Shown here piece by piece: positions 34,118 through 43,692 of a stretch of 64,000 nt of DNA. This DNA is from Verrucomicrobiota bacterium (GTDB lineage: Bacteria > Verrucomicrobiota > Verrucomicrobiia > Opitutales > Opitutaceae). The notes below the pieces were generated by a model. It had not been told where the DNA came from. It did not search any database and worked only from the letters and a program-made list of their open reading frames with translations. A program made the translations under genes and the position numbers. The stretch covers positions 1 through 64,000 of the forward strand of contig JAEYWP010000014.1 of the NCBI GenBank assembly GCA_023428905.1. Reading direction: 5' to 3'. Numbering within the stretch: position 1 is the stretch's first letter; every line of letters begins with the position of its first letter.

Positions 34118-35062
34118 ATGCACTGGCTTTCCAGTCTCCTTGTCGCCCTTGTCGCCGCCGTCGGCGGTGGGGGTTGCGGCCTTTTCATCGGCGAGCGGTG
34201 TGTGCGGTGGTACCGCATCTCCAGCTTCGAGGGTGGCTCGGGCTATTTTGTGCTCGGCCTGGGCCTGATTGGTCTGCCGCTGGGTTTTATCGTCGGGCTG
34301 ATCGGCGCGCGTGTGGCGGCGGGGTGGGAAACCCCCACCGTCCTGAAGCAGTTTGGCACCGGCATGGGTGCCGTCGCCGGCACCGCCCTCGTGATCCTGG
34401 CCCTCTGTGTGCTTTTTGCCGACCCGGAGGATGTCTTTCGTCGAAAGAAGGTAGCGGCAGTGCCGGCGGCGCTGATGCCAACCGCCGCGGAGCTCGCCGC
34501 ACGGCGCGAGGCCGAGGCGGGCGCCGCCCTGGCCGCCCTCACCGCCGACTCGCCGCTGGAGGACTGGTTGGTCCACACCGCGTACGGCACACCACGCGCA
34601 CGGCTGGTCACGGCGACGAGGAGCATCGCCGCGCGTCCCGGGCTTGCCCGTGAAATCAGTGAGCGTGCGTTGGGTGAGGACGCGGAGGCCGCCGCGCGCG
34701 CCCTGCGGGTGATCGAGCACCTGCACCCGGCCCCCGCCTCGCTGGTGCCGGTGGTGTCACGCGTCGGGCAGGACATCGCGCGCCGTATTGAGACGGTGAA
34801 TGCGACGCCCCCCGCGGAAGACCCCTCGTATCTCGGCGCGGCGGACGTCTCCGTCCGCTTCAGCGCATGGATTAGCGCCGCCGGCGCGCTCCGCGTCGAT
34901 CACGGCGCGGATTTTAGCGCCACGCTCCAGCATGTGCTGCGGCTCGCCCGGGTCCGCGACGACAGCCACGCCCTGCGGCAGGACGTGGTCCGGGTCGCGA
35001 GTTTTTATCTCCACGAGTGGGCGGGTGTGGCTCCGCTTCCCGGCGATCCCGCCCCCCGCTGA
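34118..35062 (+). CDS. Membrane protein with C-terminal helical domain, unknown function
   Basis: A 314-residue protein. Three hydrophobic segments (about 4-25, 43-66, 83-104, including YFVLGLGLIGLPLGFIVGLI) precede a soluble alpha-helical domain of about 200 residues. No known motif is visible. The start ATG at 34118 begins a hydrophobic N-terminus (MHWLSSLLVALVAAVGGGGC) that could be a TM helix or a signal sequence. It is the second of three co-directional unknown genes. Confidence 0.7.
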   Translation: MHWLSSLLVALVAAVGGGGCGLFIGERCVRWYRISSFEGGSGYFVLGLGLIGLPLGFIVGLIGARVAAGWETPTVLKQFGTGMGAVAGTALVILALCVLFADPEDVFRRKKVAAVPAALMPTAAELAARREAEAGAALAALTADSPLEDWLVHTAYGTPRARLVTATRSIAARPGLAREISERALGEDAEAAARALRVIEHLHPAPASLVPVVSRVGQDIARRIETVNATPPAEDPSYLGAADVSVRFSAWISAAGALRVDHGADFSATLQHVLRLARVRDDSHALRQDVVRVASFYLHEWAGVAPLPGDPAPR

Positions 35063-35095
35063 CCGCTCACGCCTTAGGATTCATTTTCCATCCCC

Positions 35096-35722
35096 ATGTC
35101 TCCCGCCTCCCTCCGCCCCGCCACCGCGTATTCACGCTTCATCGACAGCATGGCCCTCGATTACGAACGGTGGCGCGAGGGCATCGGCTACGACCTCCTC
35201 GCCCTGGCCCAGTGCTCCGAGGAGGAGCGCAGGCAGATCGAGTCCCTGATCCTCCCGCATGCCGCACGCGATTGGCGCGACGTCGAGGCCCTCGCCGCCC
35301 TCGACACCGCCCGCGCACGAAACGCGCTGCTCGACGCCCTGGAGCACGGCGGCGCCGAGATCCGTTCCGCCGTCCTGCGCTTTGCCCCGGAACTGGCGGA
35401 GGGAAAGGTGCGCACCGCCGCGTTGGTGCAGGCGATCCGAACCGCGGACGTCTACGCCGGTCTCACTGCGACCCTTGCCGAGGTGGAAAAACACCATCCC
35501 AGGGAGGTGATCGACGCCTTGCTGCAAGGGGTGTTGGACGCGCCCCGTGTGGCGGCTGGGCACTACGCCGGCATGCTTTTGTACCTGCACGGGAAGGCGT
35601 CAGAACCCTTCGACTGGGATCACCGCCCCTTCCTGCTCCAGTTTGCCACCGATGACCGGGAGCAAAGGAAGGCCCCGTATCAGGAGCTGCTGAAGCGAAT
35701 CGGCAGGACGGCGGATTTATGA
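35096..35722 (+). CDS. Helical (HEAT-like) repeat protein, unknown function
   Basis: A 208-residue all-alpha protein with repeated helix pairs reminiscent of HEAT repeats (DVEALAALDTARARNALLDA, EIRSAVLRFAPELAEGKVRT, AGLTATLAEVEKHHPREVID). The family is unrecognised. It may be a binding partner for the membrane protein 33 bp upstream. Just beyond it, TGATTCGGGATT occurs twice (35720-35731 and 35734-35745). No gene is seen in 35723-35827. Confidence 0.65.
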   Translation: MSPASLRPATAYSRFIDSMALDYERWREGIGYDLLALAQCSEEERRQIESLILPHAARDWRDVEALAALDTARARNALLDALEHGGAEIRSAVLRFAPELAEGKVRTAALVQAIRTADVYAGLTATLAEVEKHHPREVIDALLQGVLDAPRVAAGHYAGMLLYLHGKASEPFDWDHRPFLLQFATDDREQRKAPYQELLKRIGRTADL

Positions 35723-35827
35723 TTCGGGATTCTTGATTCGGGATTTGGGCGACGGAGCGGGGCCGTCTCACCCGGAAGGCCGGTCCTCGGCAAATCGCGA
35801 ATCCTCAGTAGAGACTTATGACTCTCC

Positions 35828-37714
35828 TCACGGCCACACGCTGGGAAGCCACGTGGTGAGCCAGGGCAGGTAGGTGATGAGGAGAACGCCGATCGCCATC
35901 ACGCCAAGCATGGGCAGGGACGCACGGGTCACTTCGCCCATCGGCTTCTTGAAGCGGTAGGAGGCGAGGAGCAGGTTCAAACCCACCGGCGGGGCAAGGA
36001 AGCCCAGCTCCATGTTGGCGAGGAAGATGATGCCGAGGTGGATGGGATCGATGCCAAAGGCGATGCCGAGCGGGACCAGCAGGGGCACCACCACCACGAT
36101 GGCGGCGTAGATTTCGACCAGCCCGCCGATCACGAGCAGAACGACATTAAGCAGGGCGAGGAAGATCCACTTCGAGTGGATGGTCTCGGTTGCCCAGGCC
36201 ACGGCGGCATCGGGGATCTCGGCGTCGACCAGGTAGTGGGTGAAGCCCAGCGCCACTCCGAGGATGAGCAGGACGCCGCCCATGAGCAGCCCGCACTCTG
36301 CCAGGACGCGCGGCACATCGGCGCGGAGCTTGAGATCGCGCTGTATGACGCAGGCAACGACAAAGGCGTAGAGGGCGGTGACGGCGGCCGCCTCCACCGG
36401 CGTGGCGTGGCCACTGAAGAGCGCGCCCAGCGCGACCAGGGGTACGAGGAGTTCCCATTTTGCCGCCCAGGCGGCGCGGCGTGTCTCAGCCCACTGGATA
36501 CGGCGGCGGGGTTCGCCCGGCGGACGTTTGGGCGAAAGGTGCACGCCCCACCAGGCGGTGAGCCCCACCAGGAGGAGACCGGGGAGGAAGCCGCCCTTGA
36601 AAATCTGATCGATGGTCACACTCACTTCACCGCTGCTGCTGGCGATGATGGCGTAGAGGATCGGTGGCAGGCAGGGCGGGAAAAGCATGCCCAGCGAACC
36701 CGCGCCGGTGAGCAGGCCGAGAGAGGCGCGGGGCGGATACCCGCCGGAGAGGAGCGCGGGCATCAGGACACCGCCGAGAGCCAGGATGGTGGCCCCGGAG
36801 GCGCCGGTGAACGAGGTGAAGAAGGCGCAGGCGAGGGTGGTGACCAATGCGGCGCCGCCGCGAAAGCCCCCGAAAAGGGCGTCGAACAGCCGTACCAGCC
36901 GTTGCGCCGCCTGGCTTTCGGCGAGGAAGAAGCCCGCCAGGGTGAACAGCGGGATGCTCGGCAGGGTGGGATTGACCGTGAGCTGATAGTGCTTGAGCGG
37001 GACGGGTGTGATCGGTTCGCCCCCGGTCCACAGAAGGATCATGGCGGCGCCTCCCAGGGCGGTGAAGATGGGTGCGCCGAGGACGACGGACGCAAAGAGC
37101 ACAGCCATCGCGGGCCAGCGCAGCTGCGCCGGATCGACGGGCAGGAAGTGTGCAAGCAGTGCGAGTGCGACGGCGATGGCGAGCGCCCCCCCGCGTTGCG
37201 CCCAGGAAGGCCCGGCGCGCAGCAGCAGCCGGATCGCAATCAGGCCAAAGCCGATCACCAGCAGGCTCTGCACGGTCCAGACCGGCACCCCATCGATCAG
37301 CTCGCGACCGAGGGTGCGCTGGGTGCGGACAAAGGAAAAGCTGGCGACGCAGAGAAAGGCGCTCGCAGCGGCGGCAAACCCATGGGCGACCATGCGCGCC
37401 CCCACCTCTGCGCTCCCGTGGAACCAGCGGTTGGCCGCGGAAAAGGACAGCAGGCGGTTTTCGCGCGCGGCCACCGCGCCCCCGAGCATGCCGACCGCAA
37501 GGACCAGATGTTGCACGATCGGGACAGCCCCCGGTATCCCGGTGAAGTGGAAGGCGCGGAGAACGATCTCCAGCACCGGCAGCAGCATCATCGCCCCCAG
37601 GGCGAACCCCAGCAGGAGGTTCTCGGCGCGGTGGACCGCGCTGTTGCCAAACGTTGCGAGGGCGCCCGGCGCGTGTGCGGCCAGGGCGGGATCATCGATC
37701 GGCGCCGGCTTCAC
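35828..37714 (-). CDS. TRAP transporter fused permease (DctQ-DctM)
   Basis: A 628-residue fusion. The N-terminal about 190 residues form a four-helix DctQ-like small permease. The rest is the DctM-like large permease with many TM helices (SIPLFTLAGFFLAESQAAQR, FFTSFTGASGATILALGGVL, LGLLTGAGSLGMLFPPCLP). It imports an organic acid or related solute using the ion gradient and the DctP binding protein. The GTG at 37714 overlaps the dctP stop (GTGA); the longer ATG-initiated frame runs inside dctP and is rejected. The substrate is unknown. Confidence 0.87.
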   Translation of the reverse strand: MKPAPIDDPALAAHAPGALATFGNSAVHRAENLLLGFALGAMMLLPVLEIVLRAFHFTGIPGAVPIVQHLVLAVGMLGGAVAARENRLLSFSAANRWFHGSAEVGARMVAHGFAAAASAFLCVASFSFVRTQRTLGRELIDGVPVWTVQSLLVIGFGLIAIRLLLRAGPSWAQRGGALAIAVALALLAHFLPVDPAQLRWPAMAVLFASVVLGAPIFTALGGAAMILLWTGGEPITPVPLKHYQLTVNPTLPSIPLFTLAGFFLAESQAAQRLVRLFDALFGGFRGGAALVTTLACAFFTSFTGASGATILALGGVLMPALLSGGYPPRASLGLLTGAGSLGMLFPPCLPPILYAIIASSSGEVSVTIDQIFKGGFLPGLLLVGLTAWWGVHLSPKRPPGEPRRRIQWAETRRAAWAAKWELLVPLVALGALFSGHATPVEAAAVTALYAFVVACVIQRDLKLRADVPRVLAECGLLMGGVLLILGVALGFTHYLVDAEIPDAAVAWATETIHSKWIFLALLNVVLLVIGGLVEIYAAIVVVVPLLVPLGIAFGIDPIHLGIIFLANMELGFLAPPVGLNLLLASYRFKKPMGEVTRASLPMLGVMAIGVLLITYLPWLTTWLPSVWP

Positions 37715-38718
37715 GGCGTCTGTTTGCTGCGGTACTCCTGCAGGAGTCCCGTCACCTGGTCGAAGATCTCGGCCGGCACCGACCGTCCGCGCAGGCGCGG
37801 ATACATCGGCTCGATCACCTGGCGCCATTCGTCCACCACCTCGGGCGAGGGAACGGTGACCTTGAGCCCGCGCTTCTGCATGGCGGCGACGGATTCGACG
37901 CTTTCACGGCGCCCGGCCGCCTTGATCTCCGCGCCGGCCTTGCGGGCCGCAGTCATCATCTTCTCGCGGACCTCGGGCGCGATCTTGTCCCAGGTTTCCT
38001 TTCGCACCACGCAGGCGCCCACGATCGGCGCCCAGTTCAGCTCCAGCATGTGCGGCGCCCGCACGTCGACCTGGCTGGCGAGGGCAAAAAACGGGGGCAT
38101 CGGCACCGCCTCGATCAGCCCGGTCTGCAGGCTCGGCACGATGTCGGCCGTCTCGATCGGCACCGGACGGAAGCCGGCCATCTTGGCGACCTCCATCTGG
38201 CTGCTTTCACCGGCCCAGGAAAACACCTTGAGGGCCTGGAGGTCGGCCGGGCGGTTCACCGGACTCTTGGAGAAAAAACGTATCCAGCCCGCGTCGGTCC
38301 AGAAAAGGACCACAAAGCCTTTCTGGGCGAGGCGTTCCTCGAGGGCGGGTTGCACCCGCTCCGCCACGTAGTCCAGCTCCTCGAGGGTGCGAAAACCCAT
38401 CGGTATCAGCTGGAGACCTACGGCATGCCGGTCGATTTCGCCTAGACCCACGGCGGTCAGGAGGGAGGCCTGCAGGCTGTTGCCCATCATCAAGCCGACC
38501 ATCTCCGCCTCGCCGCCGGCCTTGCCGCCGGCGTAGATGCGGAGGTTAACCTCGCCCCCGGAATCCTTTTTCCAGGTTTCTCCGAGCGCCATCAGCGCCT
38601 TGTGGTAGGACGTGCCGACCGGCACGAGGGTGCCGAGCTTCACCGTGGTGGCGGCGCTGGCCGCGGTGGCGAGGAGGGTGGCCGAGAGGAGGGCGAGGGA
38701 GGCGCGAACGAGGGACAT
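37711..38718 (-). CDS. TRAP transporter substrate-binding protein DctP
   Basis: A 335-residue periplasmic binding protein with a signal peptide (LLSATLLATAASA) and the DctP pattern (VKLGTLVPVGTSYHKALMAL, VNLRIYAGGKAGGEAEMVGL, LGEIDRHAVGLQLIPMGF, DLQALKVFSWAGESSQMEVA). It captures solute for the fused permease. The presence of the TatT gene suggests the TatT-associated TRAP subtype. The gene lies 9 bp after the TatT-like gene and overlaps the permease gene by 4 bp. Confidence 0.87.
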   Translation of the reverse strand: MSLVRASLALLSATLLATAASAATTVKLGTLVPVGTSYHKALMALGETWKKDSGGEVNLRIYAGGKAGGEAEMVGLMMGNSLQASLLTAVGLGEIDRHAVGLQLIPMGFRTLEELDYVAERVQPALEERLAQKGFVVLFWTDAGWIRFFSKSPVNRPADLQALKVFSWAGESSQMEVAKMAGFRPVPIETADIVPSLQTGLIEAVPMPPFFALASQVDVRAPHMLELNWAPIVGACVVRKETWDKIAPEVREKMMTAARKAGAEIKAAGRRESVESVAAMQKRGLKVTVPSPEVVDEWRQVIEPMYPRLRGRSVPAEIFDQVTGLLQEYRSKQTP

Positions 38719-38727
38719 ACCGGAAAA

Positions 38728-39651
38728 TCAGGGTGTGGTTTCGAAAAACAGGTCGGCCTTCTGGCTCAGCAGCCAGCGCGCACGCCGTTGCATCACCAGA
38801 TTGGCAAGCCTGTCCTTGGGATACTGGTCGACATCGATGGCGAGGGCCTGGTTCAGGGCGTTTTCGAAGGCGGCGGCGTCCTGCTGGTCGACGGCGACGG
38901 ACTCCGCGAAGGTCACGAGCGGGCCCGCCTGGCTGCCATGGGAGAGTGCAAGCGCACGTTCGTAGTGGGCCCGGGCGCGCTCGGCCGCATTCCCGGGGGC
39001 GCCGGTGCGGTTCATCTCGAGGCTGATGAGCAGCGCGTGCAGGGCGCCCTGGTTCCAGTCCGGATCGAGAGCGAAGGCGCGATCGACCAGGGCTTCGACT
39101 TGGGGAAGCTCACTGATCGCCGCCGGATTGTCCTTGCTGGTGGAGATGAGCGAGCCCCAGGCCGCCGCCGTCCAGTACAGAAGGGGAACGTCCTTCCTGC
39201 CCGCCACCGCGAGCGCCGCCTTGGGATCCTGGGCCAGCCGTCCAGCAATTCCTGGATACGCCACCTCCAGGCCGCGCACGCCGTAGTCGCGACCGCGCCG
39301 ATACAGCTTCTGGGCGCGTAACCGCAGCGCCTCGGAGGCTGCGTAATCCGACGCCGCCAGCGCGTCGGCATCCTGCTGGACAAAGGCGACCGCGTATTGG
39401 GTGAAGCCGCTGCACGCGCCGAGGAGCAGGCCTTCGTGGCGCGGGCTCTCGGCGAGGATGCTCTCCATCAGCTTGAGGCTGAAGGGCACGGCCTGTTTCA
39501 CCAACTCAGGGTCGTCGTCGGAGGCGAAGGTGTCTCCCCCTGCGGCGAGGGCGTCGGCCACGCGATTCACTGCGAGTTGTTTGACCGAGACGCAGCTGGT
39601 GAGCAGCAGCGCGGCGGCGGGCAGAAAGGGCGCAAGGCGTCGGGAGCGCAT
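38728..39651 (-). CDS. TatT-like lipoprotein associated with TRAP transporters
   Basis: A 307-residue helical protein with a lipobox (ALLLTSCVSVKQLAVNRVAD; Cys about residue 20) and TPR-like helices throughout. It fits the TRAP-associated TatT family, whose trimer is known to bind the DctP protein and may feed it hydrophobic ligands. The ATG at 39651 directly precedes the signal peptide; the upstream extension is low-complexity. It is the first gene of the TRAP operon. The 39652-39882 gap shows no gene. Confidence 0.82.
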   Translation of the reverse strand: MRSRRLAPFLPAAALLLTSCVSVKQLAVNRVADALAAGGDTFASDDDPELVKQAVPFSLKLMESILAESPRHEGLLLGACSGFTQYAVAFVQQDADALAASDYAASEALRLRAQKLYRRGRDYGVRGLEVAYPGIAGRLAQDPKAALAVAGRKDVPLLYWTAAAWGSLISTSKDNPAAISELPQVEALVDRAFALDPDWNQGALHALLISLEMNRTGAPGNAAERARAHYERALALSHGSQAGPLVTFAESVAVDQQDAAAFENALNQALAIDVDQYPKDRLANLVMQRRARWLLSQKADLFFETTP

Positions 39652-39882
39652 GGCGGGATCAGGGCCGGTCCCTGAGGAAAGTGGTTTGCTCCGGCAACGA
39701 GCAACGGGCGTGGTGGAGTCCTCGGGCGGACGGGATTCGCCGCCGCTCGGGCTGGGCACGATAGGAATTCAGGACACACCACATGCGCGGAAAGCTTTTG
39801 GTCGAACACGGTTGCGAGCCGCGCGGCATATGGAAAGCGCATTCTCCCGGGCCTCCTCCGGGGCGGGAGATGGGCAAATCTG

Positions 39883-42399
39883 CTACAGTCCCAGCGCAGA
39901 CAAGGTCTCGAGAGGCAGCAGGGCCGCGAGCTCACGCCGGGCCGCGACGGCGGCGGACGTGTTGCCCGACTCCAGCGCCTGGACCCAGGCGGCAAAGGGG
40001 CCGGCCGCCGCAATCCCGGCCCGTTGTGCGGGAAGAAGTTCGCCGTTGGCCCGGGCGAGCGTGTCGGACCGCGTGGCGGACAACCAGGCCTCCAGATCGG
40101 GCCCCGCAAAACGGACGTCCGCGGTGCCGCCCGGGCGCAACGGCCCGAGCAGTTCGACCCAGGGCTGGTTTTCCGTGTTCAGCCGGCTGCCGGGGCCGAT
40201 CCCCAGGCCCGCCTCGCCCGCGTAGCGGACTGGGCCTTCCACAAGACCCCCGAAATGCATCCAGAGTGCTTCCGTGGAATTGAGATGGGGATTGGAGGAA
40301 TCCGGGCGCATCCGCGACGGCGTGGCCGCGCGCAGCACGTTCCAGGTTGGCTGCTCCGTCGCGTACCCCACGAGCGCGACCGCGGGTGCGGTGGGTGAAA
40401 AGTCGCCCCGCCAGATCCAGGTGCGGGGAAAGACGGATACAAAGGTGCGCAGCACGATTTCGAATTCGGCGCGCGAGAGCTGAAAAAGCGGCACCCATTG
40501 ACAATACAGCCCGCCGGTGGCGAGGGATGCACGGGCCGCCTGGAAATGCTCCTGCGTCAGCAGCGCTCCCTCTCCGAGTCTCCAGGGGACCACGAGGTCG
40601 CCGATGATCACGTCGTACCGCGCTCCTCCCGCCCGCAGAACGTTGCGCGCGTCGTCGGCGACGACGCGGGTGAGTGGGGCGTCGAGCACGCCCTGGTTTT
40701 CCTCGCCGAAGTGGGCGCGGGCCGCGTCCACCACCTCCGGTACCAGCTCGATGGCGGTGAGGTGCTCGACCGGGTGATGCAGGGCTCCCCCGGCGGTGAT
40801 CCCCGTACCCAGACCGAGAAAGGCGACCCGGCGCGGCGCGGGGTGGAGCAGCAGTGGAAGATGCGCCTGCATGCGCTCGTCCCCGGTGGAGGCCGTCCCG
40901 CCCAGGCCGTAGTGATTATTCAGTTTCAAGCGCCGTGAACCCGGCCGCTCGACCACCGCGGTGATGCCGTGGGGACCTTCGCTGAGCGCGATCAGGCGCT
41001 CGCCGGACTGGGTTGCGAGCTGGGTCCGCGGCAGGTCCGGTCCCCAGAGAAGACCGGCGGCACTTCCGGCCGCCCCGGCGAGCAGCAGAGGCCATCCCAT
41101 CTTGGCCCGAAAACACAACCAGGCACCCACGGCGAGAAGGCCGATACCCAGACCATGGAGGGTGGACCAGAGCGGAAAAAGGGAGGGCAGGAGGAAGCCG
41201 GCGGCGAGCGCACCCGCCACCGCGCCCGCAATGTTCCAGCCGAGCAGTGTGCCCACGATTGCGCCCGGGCTCGCGGCGGATTGCCGCCCTGCCTGCTCGA
41301 GTGTCGCGGGGAAGACGGCGCCCAACGCGAGCGCGGGAGGAGCCACCACCGCCAGCAGGAGCAAGACTAGGGGGCGCACCTGCCCGCCCCATCCGCCGCC
41401 GTGGGGCAGGTAATCCAACCCGTGAGTCAGGGCGGCGAGCAAGGTCGGCCCCGTCGCGACCAGGACGCCGCCCGCGGCCCAGGCTCCGGAGAGCAGGGAC
41501 ACGGGCCGATAGCCCCGACGCAGGAGCAGGCGTGCGATCTGTGCGCCCGCGGCGAGCGCGAAGATGATCACCGCGGTCGCCACCGCAAAGGCATAGGCGG
41601 AGTTTTCGTGCACCTGCGACATGCCCCGGTTCCAGAGCACCTGCAGGGCGAAGGTGGAGAACCCCGACAGGGCGGCAAAGCTGCGGATGGGCTGGGGCGG
41701 AGCCTCCGGGGCCGGCGCGCGGACCGCGCTGGCGCGACCGGCGGTGGGTGCCGGGAGTATGCCGGTGTTGCCGGCGCGGTGCGCCAGCAGAGCGATCCCG
41801 CCCAAGGCAAGGTTGATGCCTGCACACCAACCGACGCTGGCGCTCAGGCCCAGTTGCGGGAGGAGAACGAAGGGAAGGGCCAGCGCGCCGAGTCCCGCCC
41901 CGATCGTATTCATCACATAAAGCCACCCCGCCCCCTGGCCTAGCCCCGTGGTCCGCCGATCAATCCACGCGCTCAGGAGCGGAAGCGTGGCACCCATGCA
42001 AAAGGAGGGGATGAACAAGATGACACCACACGCCGCCAGGCGAAGGAGGAGAAAAACAGCGGGCGCGTCCGAAACGTGTGAATACAGGGTTGGATAGACG
42101 GAACTCAGGATGGAAAGGAGAGGGTCGACAGACAGCGCCCCGCCCGCCACCGCCGCCTCCATCGCGGCGTACCAGAGCAGGGGTTGCCCCCGCCTCGCAC
42201 TGAACCGCCCCATCACCACGCTTCCGGTCCCGAGGCCGGCGAAATAGGCGGCAAGCACCGCCGCCGTCGCCGGCGCGCCGGAGCCGAGGACCAGGGCGAA
42301 CTGGCGTTGCCATGCCACCTCGTAGACGAGCGCGACCGCGCCCGACACAAACAGGAGAAGCGCGGGAAGAGCGAGTGAACTGTGGCTGGACGTGCGCAC
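39883..42399 (-). CDS. Membrane-anchored spermidine-synthase-like protein
   Basis: An 838-residue two-part protein. Residues 1 to about 460 form a multi-TM domain (LFVSGAVALVYEVAWQRQF, CMGATLPLLSAWIDRR, GAGLGALALPFVLLP). The C-terminus is a SAM/polyamine-synthase-like Rossmann domain (RRVAFLGLGTGITAGGAL, TAIELVPEVVDAA, RVVADDARNVLRAGGARYDV, IIGDLVVPW). Such fusions are common and may not make spermidine; the substrate is uncertain. The first aspartate of the usual active site is replaced within IIGDLVVPW, so catalysis may differ. Confidence 0.82.
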   Translation of the reverse strand: MRTSSHSSLALPALLLFVSGAVALVYEVAWQRQFALVLGSGAPATAAVLAAYFAGLGTGSVVMGRFSARRGQPLLWYAAMEAAVAGGALSVDPLLSILSSVYPTLYSHVSDAPAVFLLLRLAACGVILFIPSFCMGATLPLLSAWIDRRTTGLGQGAGWLYVMNTIGAGLGALALPFVLLPQLGLSASVGWCAGINLALGGIALLAHRAGNTGILPAPTAGRASAVRAPAPEAPPQPIRSFAALSGFSTFALQVLWNRGMSQVHENSAYAFAVATAVIIFALAAGAQIARLLLRRGYRPVSLLSGAWAAGGVLVATGPTLLAALTHGLDYLPHGGGWGGQVRPLVLLLLAVVAPPALALGAVFPATLEQAGRQSAASPGAIVGTLLGWNIAGAVAGALAAGFLLPSLFPLWSTLHGLGIGLLAVGAWLCFRAKMGWPLLLAGAAGSAAGLLWGPDLPRTQLATQSGERLIALSEGPHGITAVVERPGSRRLKLNNHYGLGGTASTGDERMQAHLPLLLHPAPRRVAFLGLGTGITAGGALHHPVEHLTAIELVPEVVDAARAHFGEENQGVLDAPLTRVVADDARNVLRAGGARYDVIIGDLVVPWRLGEGALLTQEHFQAARASLATGGLYCQWVPLFQLSRAEFEIVLRTFVSVFPRTWIWRGDFSPTAPAVALVGYATEQPTWNVLRAATPSRMRPDSSNPHLNSTEALWMHFGGLVEGPVRYAGEAGLGIGPGSRLNTENQPWVELLGPLRPGGTADVRFAGPDLEAWLSATRSDTLARANGELLPAQRAGIAAAGPFAAWVQALESGNTSAAVAARRELAALLPLETLSALGL

Positions 42400-42407
42400 C
42401 GGGAGCT

Positions 42408-42441
42408 CAAAAAAAGAGCGGCGGCGTCCCCACGCCGCCGC
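42408..42441 (-). terminator. Rho-independent terminator after the outer-membrane barrel gene
   Basis: On the minus strand a 10-bp GC stem (42441-42432 with 42427-42418, loop of 4) is followed by TCTTTTTTT. It lies 23 bp after the stop at 42464. Confidence 0.88.
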
Positions 42442-42463
42442 CCAAAACCACCTTCCGAAAGGA

Positions 42464-43504
42464 TTAGAAACGCCAGGCCAGCGTTGAATTCACGGTGTAG
42501 TCGGCAAAGGCCGCGTCACCGGTCCGCGTGGCGCCGTAGGTGCGCTGACGATTGCGCTCGAGTGCGATCGGGACGGAGACCGAGGCGTAGAGTTTGCCGC
42601 GGGTGAAACTGATGCCGGGCTCAACGGAGATCACGTAGCCGGGACGGCGCGAGCCTTCGCTGCCGCCGAAAACGTCCTCTGGGGGCACACCCTCCCAGCG
42701 GAGGCCTACGCCGAGGGCCAGGCCTTTTGCCGCGGGAAGCGCGTAATCCACACCGGCGCGCAACAGGTACGAGTCGGGCACGGAAAAGTTGGTGGCTGCC
42801 ACGCGTTCACGCGGATTGAAGAGGTACGAACCATTGGCGTACCCCGACAGATGGCCGACCAGGTGGATGAAACCATTTGCCTCCACGCCGACGCCCCAAC
42901 CGCCGTCACCGGGCTGGATCGAGGAGTCCACGTAACGCAACTGCGGGCCGGTCGGGCGGATGAAGGTGTCGGTCGCCTTGTAGTCTCCGGTCGGAGCCTT
43001 GATGCTCAATCCGAGGTTGAAGTTGCCGCGGTGGTGTTTGGCCGGGTCGAGCATCCAGTAGAGGGCTCCAAAGCGCATATCGGCGAGGCCCGCGGCCTGG
43101 GTGTGGAATCGCTGCCCCGACGCATTGCCGAGGTGTTCGTAGAGGGACGAGCGGTCGTGGTGAACAAAGGGGAACGTCAGGGTCAACCAGAGCCTCTGCT
43201 TCAGGGCATAGGTGGCGGTCACGTCGACAAAGTGTGAGTCGTTGATCACCTCCGTCCCCTGGGCCTTGCGGTGCTTTTGCTCCTCGGTGCCGACAAAATG
43301 CCGGTCGGATTTGAACCAGCGGTGGGCCACGTTGACCTGCCAGTGCTTTTCCTCGAGCAAACCCTCCCCGCCCCCGAAACTGGTCATGCCACCTCCGCGT
43401 GCGATGACGCAGCCTTGGGCGGTGGCAGTGTGGGTGGCGGCGGCAAGCCCGAGCCAGGCAAGGGCGGCTGTCAGGACGAAGGGGATACGGTGCAGGGGTA
43501 GCAT
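42464..43504 (-). CDS. Outer-membrane beta-barrel protein, unknown substrate
   Basis: A 346-residue protein with a signal peptide (FVLTAALAWLGLAAATHTAT). Alternating strands and an aromatic C-terminus (VNSTLAWRF) are typical of BAM-assembled barrels. Segments such as LWLTLTFPFVHHDRSSLYEH and FNLGLSIKAPTGDYK resemble phenol-degradation-meta or transporter-type barrels. Residues are His-rich near the N-terminus (EEKHWQVNVAHRWF), but no metal site is proven. The ATG at 43504 is chosen for its signal peptide. Confidence 0.72.
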   Translation of the reverse strand: MLPLHRIPFVLTAALAWLGLAAATHTATAQGCVIARGGGMTSFGGGEGLLEEKHWQVNVAHRWFKSDRHFVGTEEQKHRKAQGTEVINDSHFVDVTATYALKQRLWLTLTFPFVHHDRSSLYEHLGNASGQRFHTQAAGLADMRFGALYWMLDPAKHHRGNFNLGLSIKAPTGDYKATDTFIRPTGPQLRYVDSSIQPGDGGWGVGVEANGFIHLVGHLSGYANGSYLFNPRERVAATNFSVPDSYLLRAGVDYALPAAKGLALGVGLRWEGVPPEDVFGGSEGSRRPGYVISVEPGISFTRGKLYASVSVPIALERNRQRTYGATRTGDAAFADYTVNSTLAWRF

Positions 43505-43692
43505 GTCGGGTTTCAGATGGGTGTGGGACAGCGCCGGTGAAGGCGGCGGCGACGGGGTTGTAGGCACGGACGAAACGGGGGAAATGCCCCGAGGACGGCT
43601 GGCCGCACCAACGGGGCGACTTGCAGGCGGGCAGGGGTGAACCGCCCGCCCCGGCGTTGACGCACCCCGGCCGCCCGGCACACGGTCGGCAT

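Noticed and set aside
33095..34726. Open frame of 543 codons on the minus strand
   Set aside because: It overlaps several plus-strand genes and a strong terminator, and the protein is low-complexity.
36038..38371. Open frame of 777 codons antisense to the TRAP genes
   Set aside because: Its composition (Gly, Glu, Gln, Arg-rich, no domains) marks it as a compositional shadow of the permease and DctP genes.
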